A DNA stretch of 64,000 nt from Gammaproteobacteria bacterium. Its GTDB lineage: Bacteria > Pseudomonadota > Gammaproteobacteria > Pseudomonadales > Azotimanducaceae. The notes beneath the pieces were generated by a model that saw only the letters and a program-made list of their open reading frames with translations, was not told the DNA's origin and ran no database searches. Location: the NCBI GenBank assembly GCA_026706385.1, contig JAPOYV010000040.1, positions 36,619-100,618 on the forward strand, written 5' to 3'. The stretch's first letter is position 1. Each line of letters begins with the position of its first letter. The position numbers and the translations under genes were made by a program. Positions 24,361-34,440 of the stretch are shown one piece after another.

Positions 24361-27300
24361 ATCACGATCCAGTGCTTGCGGCGCTGGAACGGGTAGCTCG
24401 GCAGGGAGATTCGACGCCGTTCCTCGCCGGCGAACAGCCCTTTGAGCGAAACATCCAAGCCGGCATCAAAGGCCCGGGCAACCGTGCGGACGAACGCCTC
24501 CGCAAGGTCGCCGGTCGCGGTTTCCGCAGCGGTGAGCACCAACGGCGCCCCATCGCCGACCTCTGAGCCTGGCCGCGGCCCGATCTCGATAATCACGTCG
24601 ACGCCCAATGCGGTGACTCCCTCGGCACGGTCGGGGGCCACATCCTCGCGCAACCCGCGCCAGTACTCGGCGTCCAATGCGTCGCCCGCCTCGCACACGG
24701 CACCGGCGCGAGGAACGGCAACGGTCAACGCCGCCGGTGACGTCGCGGTCTCCCCCAGCAGGGCATCGAAAGTCGCGGCATCGGGTGCCCGCGCGAGGCG
24801 CAACCCGCCTTCCAGGTCGAGGACACCGGCAGCCTGCGCTGCGGCGATCCCACCGACACCGTGGCCGAGAACGACGCTCGGGGAGATGCCGACGCTCGAC
24901 CAGAGCATCGCGACCGCGCACTCGAGCGCGTAGGTTCCAGGCCCGAGCACGGCCGGATCGGTGGCCGTCCCATCACCGACCAGGACGTCGAGCAAAGAGG
25001 GACCACCAGCCCCCGTCAAGAGTTCGTCGCATCTGTCGAATACCGCGCGCACGGCAGGTTCCGTGGCATACAGCGCTTTCCCGGCCGTCGCCCAGTCGGC
25101 ACCGCCGTCCGTGAACACGAACGCAAGGCGTGTCGGCACCGGGCGTTCTTCGCTCGCGCCCCCGTTCGCAACAGCCGTCAATCCGGCTTCGAGCGAATCG
25201 GCGTCGCGGAACACGACGGCGGCTCGACGATCGAACTGGCGTCGACCCACGCTCGCGGTCCAAGCCAAGTCCGCAAGTTGGCTCGACGACGCCTCGCCCT
25301 GTGCGTCGAGCCATGCAAGGTGGCTTTTCGCCAGTTCCTGCAGCGCCTCGTCGGACTGCGCGCTCACGGGGAGGATGCGCGTCGTGCGGTCAAGAGGTTC
25401 GGTGCCAGACCGTTCCTCGCCTGCGATGCCACCGTGACTCTCCAAGACGACGTGGGCATTGACCCCGGAGATCCCGAACGCGCTGACCGCGGCCCTGCGA
25501 GGGCGCTCATCGTGCACAGGCCACGCCATCTGTTCCGCAGTCACCTGCACCGGGAGGCGGTCCCAATCGACGTACGCGTTCGGTTCCCGGTAGTGCAAGT
25601 GCTTCGGGATGATGCCGTGACGCATCGCCAGCACCGTCTTGATCAACGACGCCACGCCCGCCGCCGACTCGAGGTGACCGATGTTGGTCTTCACCGACCC
25701 GATCCCGAGCGGCCGTGCGGGATCCCGTCCGCGTCCATAGACCGCGGCCGCCGCGTTCACCTCGATCGGGTCGCCGAGTTGCGAGCCCGCGCCGTGCGCC
25801 TCGAGGTAGTCGACCTCGGCGGGGGCCACTCCAGCGCGCTCCAGCGCAGTCTCGATCACCCGCTCCTGCGCCGACCCGTTGGGCACCGTGGGCCCGGCCG
25901 CGGCGCCGTTCTGGTTGACGGCGGAGCCGCGGATGACGCCCCAGATGCGGTCGCCGTCCGCTTCGGCCTCGGCAAGGCGTTTGAGGACGACCATGCCGCA
26001 GCCTTCGCCGCGCACAAACCCATCCGCGGCCGCATCGAAAGCGCTGCACCGGCCGTTCTTGGAGAGCAAGCCGAGCTCCGCCATCTCCCGGGTCACGCCC
26101 GGCGAGAGCACTGTGCTCACGCCGCCCACCAGGGCGAGGTCGACCTCGCCGTGGCTCAAGGCCGTGGCCGCATGGTGCACGGCGACCAGCGACGACGCGC
26201 AGTTGAGAGACACCGGCATGGTCGGACCTTCGAGCCCCAACTGGAACGAGACGCGGCCGAGCGCCATGCTGACGGCACTGCCCAGGTACGTGATGCTGGC
26301 GTCCTGGCGCATGATGAGGTCGCGGTATTCGCTGGTGCCGATGCCGGCGTAAACCCCGGTGCGGCTGCCGCGCAACGCGTCCGGGTCGATGGCGGCGTCT
26401 TCCAGCGCATGCCACGTGGTCTCCAGGAGCATGCGCTGCTGCGGATCCATGCTCCGCGCCTCGATCGGCTGGATTCTGAAGAAGCGGGCGTCGAACTGGT
26501 CCAGGCCATCGACGAATCCGACTCGGCGATACCCCGGCGCCAGCTTGGCCATGCCGCTGCCGGCCGCGCCAAGCGCGTCCGCGTTTGGCCGCGTGTCGAC
26601 AACCGCGTCCTCCCCGGCCAGCAGGAGTTGCCAGAAGGCGTCGAGATCTTCGGCGCCGGGCAAGCGGCAGGCCATGCCGATGATGGCGATGCCGTCATCC
26701 GCGCTCGGCAACACCTGCGCGACCGGCGCCTTGTCGGCCGCCCCGCTCGCATCGGGCGCGCCGCCGATTTCGCTCGCCAGGAATCCTGCCAGCGCTTCAA
26801 TGTCCGGGTAGTCGAATACGACGGTACTGGACGCCGTGTATTCGCCGCCGAAGGCGCGGTTGATCCGGTTGCGCAGTTCGACGGCCATCAGCGAATCCAT
26901 GCCCAGTTCGAAGAAGCCGACGCTCGTCGGCGGCGGTGTCGGCAGCCGCAACACCGCTTGCACCGCACGCTGCAGGAAGGACGCCAGGATCTCGCCGTGG
27001 GTGCCGGCCGGCGCGCCATCGAGCAGTGCCAGCAGATCTTCCTCCGGTCCGGATCCGGAGTCGGTGACCGTCAGCAGATCGGTGAGCAGCGGTGGTCGCG
27101 CGCCCAGCGCCTCGCCATACGCCGTCCAGTCGGCCAGAACCACGACGGCCGAGGTCAGATCCTCGCGCACCAAGCGCTCGAATGCGCGCAGCCCGTGGGC
27201 GGGGCTGATCCAGCCCGTGCCCCGGGTCTCCAGGTGCTCGGCAATGCGTTCGCGCTGCTCTTCCGCTTCGCCGAGCCCCGACCACGCGCCCCAGGCGATG

Positions 27301-30300
27301 GCTTGCCCGGGCAGTCCCATGGCACGCCGGTGCGCCGCGAGTTGGTCCAGGAACGCATTGGCCGCGGCATGGTTCGCTTGTCCGGGATTGCCCAGGACGC
27401 CGGCAACGCTTGAGAACAGCACGAAGAAGTCGAGGTCGCGGTTCCGCGTCGCCCGGTGCAAGTGCCACGCGCCGACCACTTTGGGCCAGAGGACGTGCTC
27501 GAAGCGGTCCCAAGTCTGGTTGCCCAAGGCACCGTCGGACAAGGCGCCGACACTGTGAATCACGCCGGCGAGCGGCGGAAGCGTGGCGTCCATGCGCGCG
27601 ATCATGGCGTCGAGGGCGTCCAAGTCAGTCACGTCGGCGATTTCCACCTTGACGTCGACGCCGCGCTCGGTAAGGGCTGCCACGGCGTCCGCCGCCTCCG
27701 GATCAGGTTCCCGCCGGCCGTTCAGCACGATCGTCCTCGCGCCGCGATCCGCGAGCCATTCGGCCACCGCCAAGCCGATGCCGCCGAGGCCGCCGGTGAC
27801 CAGGTAGGCGCGGTCGTCGCGCAACGAACCATCGAGCAGTGGCGGCAGCGTGAGCACGATCTTGCCGAGATGGCGTCCATCGCGCATGAACTCGACGGCG
27901 GATTCCGCCTCCGCCATTGGCCACCGGGAGTGCGCCAGGGGGGATAGTTCGCCGGTTTCGGCCCGCGCCATCAACGACCGCAGATGGCCGCCGGGCAAAG
28001 CCGGGTAATCCTGCTTCAACGCATCGAGCTTGATGATGGCGTAGGTCGCGTCCGGGCGCCGGTCACGCATCTCCTCGTCGGTCAGGATGTCGCGTGCCGC
28101 CAATTCGATGAAAGCGCCGCCTTCGGCGAGGCAGGAGAGGCTCGCGTCGATGAAGCCTTCGGCCGTGAGGCTGTTGAGGATGACGTCGACGCCGGCACCA
28201 CCAGTCGCGTCGAGGATTTCCTCGCCATAGGCCGTCGTCCGGCTATCGAAGACGTGCAGAACGCCTAGGCTCTTGAGGTAGGGCTGCTTCGGCGCGCTCG
28301 CGGTCGCGTAAACCTCGGCGCCGGCCGCTTGCGCCAACTGGATCGCCGCCAGGCCGACGCCGCCGGCGCCCGCGTGGACCAGCACGCGGTCGCCCTTCTT
28401 GAGTCCTCCTGCGGCCTCGTACGACAGCGCCGCGGACAGGAACACCGTGGGCATCGTCGCCAGCGCCGACCCCGAGACGCCTTCGGGAACGCGGGCGACG
28501 AGTTCCTCGTGCGTGACGATTTCCGGGGCGAAGGTACCGCTCTCGCCCCGGCGAACGCCGACCACGCGGTCGCCCACGGCCACCGACGACACGGCAGATC
28601 CGACCTCGATGATGCGGCCGCACATCTCCGTGCCCAGGAGCTTGTCGTCGATCAGGCGCAGCGTCGCGAACACGTCCCAGAAGTTGAGGCCCGACGCTTC
28701 AACGGCAAGGCGCACCTCGTCCGGCTCGAGCGCGACCGGCGCCAACGGCAAGCAGTCCAGCGCCTCTTCGCCGACGCCGACGACCCACCGGGAGCCTTCC
28801 GGCAGCGTCAGCCGGGCTCGCTCGCTGCCGGCGCGAACGAGACGCGCGGCCATGCGCCGGCCGCGGCGGTAGGCGATGTGGGTCTCGGCGTCCGGGTGCA
28901 TCAACTCCCGCACCATGTCCAACGTGGGTGCCGCGTCGGCGGGGTCGAGGTCGAGCATGCGGACGTTGAATTGCGCCGCCTCCCGGGCGGCCACCTTGCC
29001 GAATCCCCACAAGGCGGCGCCGGCCAGTTGTCCCGCCCACTCGCGCTCGAGCACCTGCGCGCCGCGGGTGACCAGCCACAGACCCTTGGTCGGTGCCGCG
29101 TCGGCATCCAGCATGCCCTGCACCATGGCTAGCGCGCTGCTGCCGATGCGGCGGATGTCCGCGACCATCGCGTCCGTTGTCGCGTCCACGCCGGCACCGT
29201 CCAATGCCGCCATGTGCACCACGCCATGGAGCGGCAGTTCCGCAGGCAGACCCTCGATCAGCCGTCGCCACGAGTCCCGGTCGTCCATGACCGCGCCGGT
29301 ATCGTCGCCAGCGACGACCACCGTCTGGTTGCTGGCGGCGAGCTCCGTCACGAAGGGCCCGTCCGCTGCGGCGCCCGCGACGATCCAGGCCCCGGCGCGT
29401 TCGCTGACCTGGGCGGGACCTTGGGCGAGGATGACGCCCCGATCCGGCGCCTCCGCGTCCGAGTCGCCAAGCCCGAGCACTTCGACCGCCGTGAAACCGG
29501 CGTTCAGCAAGGCGCGACGCCACACGTCCGGTCCAGCCACGGCGTAGCGCGGGCGGAAGTCGTCTTCGAATCGCCACCAGCCGTCAAGCTGCCCGAATGT
29601 GAGGTCGAGCCAGTCCTGACCGACGAGGTTCTCAAGGGCGAGCAGGTGGCCTGACGGGGCGAGGAGTTCCCGGCATTGGCCGAGGGTCTCTTCGAGGTGG
29701 CGCGTGGCGTGCAGGACGTTGGAGGCGATCAACAAGTCGTAGCCATGCGACTCGAAGCCCTGTTCCACCGGGTCGTTCTCGATGTCGAGTACGCGGTAGA
29801 CGATCCCGCCGTCCGCGTCGCCGAACTGGGCCTCCGCTTCAGCGAAGAAGCCGGCGGAAATGTCCGTGTACACGTAGTCGAAGCGCCCTTCCGGGAGCTC
29901 CGGCAACACCGACGCCGTCGCCGAGCCGGTCCCTGCGCCGACTTCGATGATCCGCAGTCGACGGCCTTCCGGCAGTTCGGCGACCAGCGCCTTGACCGCA
30001 TCGCCCAGCATCCTGTTCGCCGCGCGACCCACCGGTGCCTTGATGTAGAGGTCCCCCGCGCTCGGCTCACCGCTGCCGAAGAGCAGCGTCAACGGGTCCT
30101 CGTCGCCGCGCAGCACACCCGCGAGCGCACCGGCACAACGATGGAAAAGGCCGATCTCGTTCGATGCGTGCTCGTAGCGCGCAAGCAGTTCCGAGACGTA
30201 CTGCTCGGGATCACTCGGGATCTCCGCCGGCAACGGGTCGTCGGCACCCACTGCGACGACGAAATCGCTTCCCGAGGTGCTCAGCACCCCGCCGGCCGCG

Positions 30301-33300
30301 AGGATGTCCAGCATGCGTCGGAAGAGCTGACTGTGCTCGGGAAGAACGCCCAAACGTTCCCGCAACGCGTCCGCTTCGACCACTTCGTCCGAGCCCCTGC
30401 GCCAGCCGAGTTGGTCCAAGGCATCGAGCGCAAATCGCCGCGCCAGCAGCGACAGGTCGTCGAACAGGTTCGGGCGTTCCCGCGCATCGACGTCCTCGGC
30501 GCCGAGGTACTCGGCAAAGCTTGGCCAGCCGTCGGCCACGACCGACGGTTGCGGCAGGAAATCGGCCGGGACGATGCCAACAGGCGTCCCGCTCTCGCGC
30601 CAAACCACCTCGTAGAGCAGTTCGTCGATTCCCTCGACTGCGGCAAGCAGTGTGGCCCGCGTCGCCCTTTTGACCGCGTAGCCCGCGAGTTCGCCGACAA
30701 GTCGGCCGTCGGGGTCGTAGATCTTGAGGTCGCCGCTGGCCACTTCCGGCACACTGCCGCCGCCATCGGATTCTCCGCCGGCCGCCGGTCGTTCGGGAAT
30801 CCGAACGTGGCAGAAGAGCCGCTCCGGCAACCGCGACGCGAGCTGCATCCGGTCCCAGGCGAAGGGCAGGTAGGTTGTCTCGTCGTCGCCGCCTGAACCG
30901 GGATCGCGGGCGGCGCCGACCGCCTGGAAGCAGCCATCGAGAAGCAGCGGATGGATGTCCACTTGGGCTGCGTCCACGCCGGACGGTAGCGCGATCTCGG
31001 CGAGCGCTTCGCCCGGGCGCGACCACAACGCCTTGAGCGAACGGAACGACGGTCCGAGATCGATGCCGAGCGCCGCCTTGCCGCGGTAGTAGGCCGACAC
31101 GTCGTCCACCGATAGCCCGGCCTTCAGGGCCTCGATGTCCACCGGCTGCGTGGCGGTGGGAAACACCGGCGCGGACGCCGCAAGCCGCGCCTCGGCGTGC
31201 AGGGTCCAGTCCGCTTCCGATGCATGCTTGCTCAAGACCTGGACCCGGCGCCACGCGCCCTCGGGGACGTCCACGAGCACCTGCATCTGGCGGCCCGCGT
31301 CGGCGGCGTCCGCATCGTCGGGGTCTCGTTCGGCCATTACGAGCGGGTTCTGGAGCTGGAAATCCTCGATCAGCACGGACTTCTCGCCGGTCTCCGCGGC
31401 TACGGAGGCCGCCATGGAACCGTAGAGCGCACCCGGCGCGACGAGGCGGCCGAAGACGCGGTGGTCGCCAAGCCACGCCGGCTCGGTGGGATGAATCTCG
31501 GTGTCGAAGGCCGTCTCGCCGCGGGCGGAGTCGTGCCGATTGCCGAGCAAGGGGTGGTCGGCGGTGACCCGGCGACGGCGTCTCGCCGCCCAGAAGCGTT
31601 CGCGTTGGAACGGATAGCCCGGCAAGGAAACGCGGCGTCGCGACTCGCCAGCGAAAAGCGCTTCGAGCTCAACGGGGATACCGGCGTCGTATGCCGCGCC
31701 GACGGCCGCGACGAACGCGTCCTCGGTATCGGCAGGCGGCGTCTCCGCGCGAGGACGCCAGAGGCTCGCCACCACCGCCGGGGGCTCGACGCCCGCTGAA
31801 CCCGGCCAGGCAAGCGCGGTCATGGGGCCGAGGACCGCGTGGGGCCCGAGTTCGACCACGGCGTCCACCCCAAGGGAAGCCAGGGTCTCGACGCAGGACC
31901 GGAACTGCACGCGTTCGCGGGCATGTCGTCGCCAATATCCGGCATCGAGGATCGCATCCGGAGCGACGGCCGCGCCCGTGACGTTGCTCAGCAAGGTCAC
32001 CGAAGGTGGCGCGAACGGTATGTCCCGAATGCTCGCCTCCAGTCCGTCCAATGCCGGCTCGATCATGGCGCTGTGGTAGGCAGGGCTCTTGCGCAGCCGC
32101 GCCACGCGGACCCCATCCGACTCGAAGCGTTCGAGGATCGTGTCGATGGCGTCGGCGGGGCCACTGATGACCTGCTGCGCCCCGTTGTCGACGGCAACAC
32201 TCACGTCGATGCCCGCGCTTGCGGCATTGTGGTCGTCAACGACGGCCACGACCTCGTCGGCCGGCGCAAAGACCGCGGCCATGGCACCCGCGCCGGGCAC
32301 GGCCCCGATGTGCTCGCCGCGGGCCGCGGCGAACCGAAGCCCGTCCTCGAGGCTGAAGACCCCCGCGGCCTGGGCCGCCGCGATCTCGCCGAGACTGTGG
32401 CCGAAGACCACGTCGGGCCGCACGCCCACGCTTTTCCACAGGGCCGTCAGGCCACACTCGAGCGTGTAGATCGACGGCTGCTTCCACGCCGGATCGTCGA
32501 GGTCTCCCGGGGAGTCACCGCGACCGAACATCGCATCGAGCAGCGAGGCGCCCCGATCGTCCCGGAGCAAGGCATCGCAGCGGTCGAGGACGGTGCGGAA
32601 GACGGGCTCCGTCTCGTAGAGCGCCTGCCCCATGCCGACCCACTGGCTGGCCTGGCCGGTGTACGCGAAGGCGATCTTGCGCCGCGGTACGGCCGCCTGG
32701 AACTGGCGCTCGTCCGGTGCCGCGACAGCAGCCAGGCGCTCCCGCAACGAATCGGCATCCCGGAACACGACGCCGGCCCGGAAATCGAAATGGCTGCGGC
32801 CGGTGCTCGCCGTCCACGCCATGTCCGCGAGCGAAGCGGGGTCGCCACGTCCGAGCCACGCCAAGTACGTTTCGGCCGATGCGCGCAACGCGTCCTCGGT
32901 CTTGGCGGACAGCGGCAACAACCGCGCCGGCCGCGTCGCCGCGTCCGCACCGTCGCGCGACACAACCGCAACTGTGGGACCCGGAAAGTTCTGGCCGCTC
33001 GCGGTCGGTTCGGTCGGTCCTTCGTAGCTCTCGAGAAGGACGTGCGCATTGGTCCCGGACCAGCCGAAGCCGCTGATGCCTGCGGTGGGCACATGGCCCG
33101 GGCGGCGCGGCCACTCCATCTCCGCCGCGGTGACCTCAAGAGGGAGCCGGTCCCAGTCCATGGCCGGATTCGGCGTCTCGAAGTTGAGATGCTTCGGAAT
33201 CACGCCGTGCTTCAACGCCAGGGCGGCCTTCATGAAACCGGCAACGCCGGCGGCGGATTCCAGGTGCCCGATGTTGGTCTTCACCGAGCCGATGAGCAGC

Positions 33301-34376
33301 GGGCGATCCACCGGGCGTCCGGGTGCGTAGGCGGAGGCCGCCGCATTGGCCTCGATCGGGTCGCCGACCGGGGTTCCCGTGCCGTGGGCTTCCAGGTAGT
33401 CCACGTCCTGCGGCTGCATGCCGGCGCGCGCCAGGGCTGCCTGGATGACGCGCTCCTGGGCGTCGCCGCTCGGGACGGTGAGGCCCGGACTGGCGCCGTC
33501 CTGGTTGACCGCGGATCCGCGGACAACCGCCCAGATCCGGTCGCCGTCTCGTTCGGCCTCGCCCAGGCGCTTCAGGACGACGAGCCCGCAGCCCTCGCCG
33601 CGGACGTAGCCGTTGGCGCGGGCGTCGAAGGTCTTGCATTGCCCGTCCGGGGCCAGCATGCCGGCATTGCCGCGCAGTTCCAGGAGCCGACCCGAAAGGA
33701 TGTTGTTCACACCCCCCGCCAAGGCCAGGTCGGCCTCGCCGCGCTGCAGCCCGGAGACGGCCTGGTGGATCGCCACCAAGGCCGACGAGCACGCCGTGTC
33801 GACGGCCATGGCGGGCCCCGCGAAGTCCAGCGCGAACGCGACCCGGCCGATCGCTGTGTTCAACGACGTGCCACTCACGGCGTAGAGGCTCGATGCCGGT
33901 TCCGCCGACTCGGCCACATCGAGGGCCAAGGACCGGTACTCGTTGTTGCTGATCCCGGCGTAGACGCCCGTTCTGCTGCCCCGCAGCCCCTCGGGATCGA
34001 TGCCCGCGTCTTCGAGCGCCTGCCAGCTCGTCTCGAGCATGATGCGCTGCTGCGGATCGAGGAGTTCCGCCTCGACGGGCGAGATCCGGAAGAACGCGGC
34101 ATCGAACTTGTCGATGTCGTCAATGAAGGCGCAGAAGCGGCACGCCTCGTTCTGGATGTCCGCCGTCGGAAACAGCTCGGCCATGCGGCCAACGCCGGAC
34201 CCGGGAACACCTTCCTGGACCGCGTTGCCGCCACGGGCCAGCAACTGCCAGAACGCGCCAAGCGTAGGCGCGCCCGGGAAGCGGCACGCCATGCCGATAA
34301 CGGCAATCGCCTCGTCCCGCGTTCCTGAGCGCGCGTCCTTGGATTGCGGCTGCTCGACTTGCCCCACCTGCCGCAC
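24357..34376 (-). CDS. Reducing type I polyketide synthase: KS-AT-DH-cMT-ER-KR-ACP-KS-inactive AT
   Basis: 3,339 residues. KS1 21-450 (C196, H331, H371); AT1 568-870 (S661 in GHSLGE; Y-H-S at 767-769); DH 939-1235 (H972, D1147); C-methyltransferase about 1310-1655 (EVGAGTG 1478-1484); structural KR half about 1660-1850; ER 1870-2180 (HAGAGGVGLA 2001-2010); KR 2188-2370 (Ser at 2322/2323, but His2336 where Tyr is usual); ACP with S2495 (GMDSL); KS2 2561-2980 (C2726 in L-N-C-A-S-S, H2861, H2901). The final AT (about 3083-3275) has GHGVGG, so its serine is Gly3173, and it is about 110 residues short. The protein stops right after the post-AT linker. A fully reducing, methylating, probably iterative module making a branched acyl chain. 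A second GTG at 34367 has better Shine-Dalgarno spacing (GGGGAGG, 8 bp). Confidence 0.92.
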   Translation of the reverse strand: MRQVGQVEQPQSKDARSGTRDEAIAVIGMACRFPGAPTLGAFWQLLARGGNAVQEGVPGSGVGRMAELFPTADIQNEACRFCAFIDDIDKFDAAFFRISPVEAELLDPQQRIMLETSWQALEDAGIDPEGLRGSRTGVYAGISNNEYRSLALDVAESAEPASSLYAVSGTSLNTAIGRVAFALDFAGPAMAVDTACSSALVAIHQAVSGLQRGEADLALAGGVNNILSGRLLELRGNAGMLAPDGQCKTFDARANGYVRGEGCGLVVLKRLGEAERDGDRIWAVVRGSAVNQDGASPGLTVPSGDAQERVIQAALARAGMQPQDVDYLEAHGTGTPVGDPIEANAAASAYAPGRPVDRPLLIGSVKTNIGHLESAAGVAGFMKAALALKHGVIPKHLNFETPNPAMDWDRLPLEVTAAEMEWPRRPGHVPTAGISGFGWSGTNAHVLLESYEGPTEPTASGQNFPGPTVAVVSRDGADAATRPARLLPLSAKTEDALRASAETYLAWLGRGDPASLADMAWTASTGRSHFDFRAGVVFRDADSLRERLAAVAAPDERQFQAAVPRRKIAFAYTGQASQWVGMGQALYETEPVFRTVLDRCDALLRDDRGASLLDAMFGRGDSPGDLDDPAWKQPSIYTLECGLTALWKSVGVRPDVVFGHSLGEIAAAQAAGVFSLEDGLRFAAARGEHIGAVPGAGAMAAVFAPADEVVAVVDDHNAASAGIDVSVAVDNGAQQVISGPADAIDTILERFESDGVRVARLRKSPAYHSAMIEPALDGLEASIRDIPFAPPSVTLLSNVTGAAVAPDAILDAGYWRRHARERVQFRSCVETLASLGVDAVVELGPHAVLGPMTALAWPGSAGVEPPAVVASLWRPRAETPPADTEDAFVAAVGAAYDAGIPVELEALFAGESRRRVSLPGYPFQRERFWAARRRRRVTADHPLLGNRHDSARGETAFDTEIHPTEPAWLGDHRVFGRLVAPGALYGSMAASVAAETGEKSVLIEDFQLQNPLVMAERDPDDADAADAGRQMQVLVDVPEGAWRRVQVLSKHASEADWTLHAEARLAASAPVFPTATQPVDIEALKAGLSVDDVSAYYRGKAALGIDLGPSFRSLKALWSRPGEALAEIALPSGVDAAQVDIHPLLLDGCFQAVGAARDPGSGGDDETTYLPFAWDRMQLASRLPERLFCHVRIPERPAAGGESDGGGSVPEVASGDLKIYDPDGRLVGELAGYAVKRATRATLLAAVEGIDELLYEVVWRESGTPVGIVPADFLPQPSVVADGWPSFAEYLGAEDVDARERPNLFDDLSLLARRFALDALDQLGWRRGSDEVVEADALRERLGVLPEHSQLFRRMLDILAAGGVLSTSGSDFVVAVGADDPLPAEIPSDPEQYVSELLARYEHASNEIGLFHRCAGALAGVLRGDEDPLTLLFGSGEPSAGDLYIKAPVGRAANRMLGDAVKALVAELPEGRRLRIIEVGAGTGSATASVLPELPEGRFDYVYTDISAGFFAEAEAQFGDADGGIVYRVLDIENDPVEQGFESHGYDLLIASNVLHATRHLEETLGQCRELLAPSGHLLALENLVGQDWLDLTFGQLDGWWRFEDDFRPRYAVAGPDVWRRALLNAGFTAVEVLGLGDSDAEAPDRGVILAQGPAQVSERAGAWIVAGAAADGPFVTELAASNQTVVVAGDDTGAVMDDRDSWRRLIEGLPAELPLHGVVHMAALDGAGVDATTDAMVADIRRIGSSALAMVQGMLDADAAPTKGLWLVTRGAQVLEREWAGQLAGAALWGFGKVAAREAAQFNVRMLDLDPADAAPTLDMVRELMHPDAETHIAYRRGRRMAARLVRAGSERARLTLPEGSRWVVGVGEEALDCLPLAPVALEPDEVRLAVEASGLNFWDVFATLRLIDDKLLGTEMCGRIIEVGSAVSSVAVGDRVVGVRRGESGTFAPEIVTHEELVARVPEGVSGSALATMPTVFLSAALSYEAAGGLKKGDRVLVHAGAGGVGLAAIQLAQAAGAEVYATASAPKQPYLKSLGVLHVFDSRTTAYGEEILDATGGAGVDVILNSLTAEGFIDASLSCLAEGGAFIELAARDILTDEEMRDRRPDATYAIIKLDALKQDYPALPGGHLRSLMARAETGELSPLAHSRWPMAEAESAVEFMRDGRHLGKIVLTLPPLLDGSLRDDRAYLVTGGLGGIGLAVAEWLADRGARTIVLNGRREPDPEAADAVAALTERGVDVKVEIADVTDLDALDAMIARMDATLPPLAGVIHSVGALSDGALGNQTWDRFEHVLWPKVVGAWHLHRATRNRDLDFFVLFSSVAGVLGNPGQANHAAANAFLDQLAAHRRAMGLPGQAIAWGAWSGLGEAEEQRERIAEHLETRGTGWISPAHGLRAFERLVREDLTSAVVVLADWTAYGEALGARPPLLTDLLTVTDSGSGPEEDLLALLDGAPAGTHGEILASFLQRAVQAVLRLPTPPPTSVGFFELGMDSLMAVELRNRINRAFGGEYTASSTVVFDYPDIEALAGFLASEIGGAPDASGAADKAPVAQVLPSADDGIAIIGMACRLPGAEDLDAFWQLLLAGEDAVVDTRPNADALGAAGSGMAKLAPGYRRVGFVDGLDQFDARFFRIQPIEARSMDPQQRMLLETTWHALEDAAIDPDALRGSRTGVYAGIGTSEYRDLIMRQDASITYLGSAVSMALGRVSFQLGLEGPTMPVSLNCASSLVAVHHAATALSHGEVDLALVGGVSTVLSPGVTREMAELGLLSKNGRCSAFDAAADGFVRGEGCGMVVLKRLAEAEADGDRIWGVIRGSAVNQNGAAAGPTVPNGSAQERVIETALERAGVAPAEVDYLEAHGAGSQLGDPIEVNAAAAVYGRGRDPARPLGIGSVKTNIGHLESAAGVASLIKTVLAMRHGIIPKHLHYREPNAYVDWDRLPVQVTAEQMAWPVHDERPRRAAVSAFGISGVNAHVVLESHGGIAGEERSGTEPLDRTTRILPVSAQSDEALQELAKSHLAWLDAQGEASSSQLADLAWTASVGRRQFDRRAAVVFRDADSLEAGLTAVANGGASEERPVPTRLAFVFTDGGADWATAGKALYATEPAVRAVFDRCDELLTGAGGPSLLDVLVGDGTATDPAVLGPGTYALECAVAMLWSSVGISPSVVLGHGVGGIAAAQAAGVLDLEGGLRLARAPDAATFDALLGETATSPAALTVAVPRAGAVCEAGDALDAEYWRGLREDVAPDRAEGVTALGVDVIIEIGPRPGSEVGDGAPLVLTAAETATGDLAEAFVRTVARAFDAGLDVSLKGLFAGEERRRISLPSYPFQRRKHWIVI

Positions 34377-34440
34377 CTCCCCGTCAGTCCCGTCCGTCAG
34401 TCTACGCGTTCCCTTGCAACCCCGACAGGGCTCGATGGGA

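Noticed and set aside
24861..27413. 850-codon plus-strand open frame inside the PKS gene
   Set aside because: It is antisense to KS2-ACP-KR coding sequence with all motifs intact; long opposite-strand frames are expected at this GC content and it shows no family motif.
31839..34328. 829-codon plus-strand open frame opposite KS1-AT1
   Set aside because: Same reason: antisense shadow, His/Arg/Gly-rich composition with no recognisable domain.
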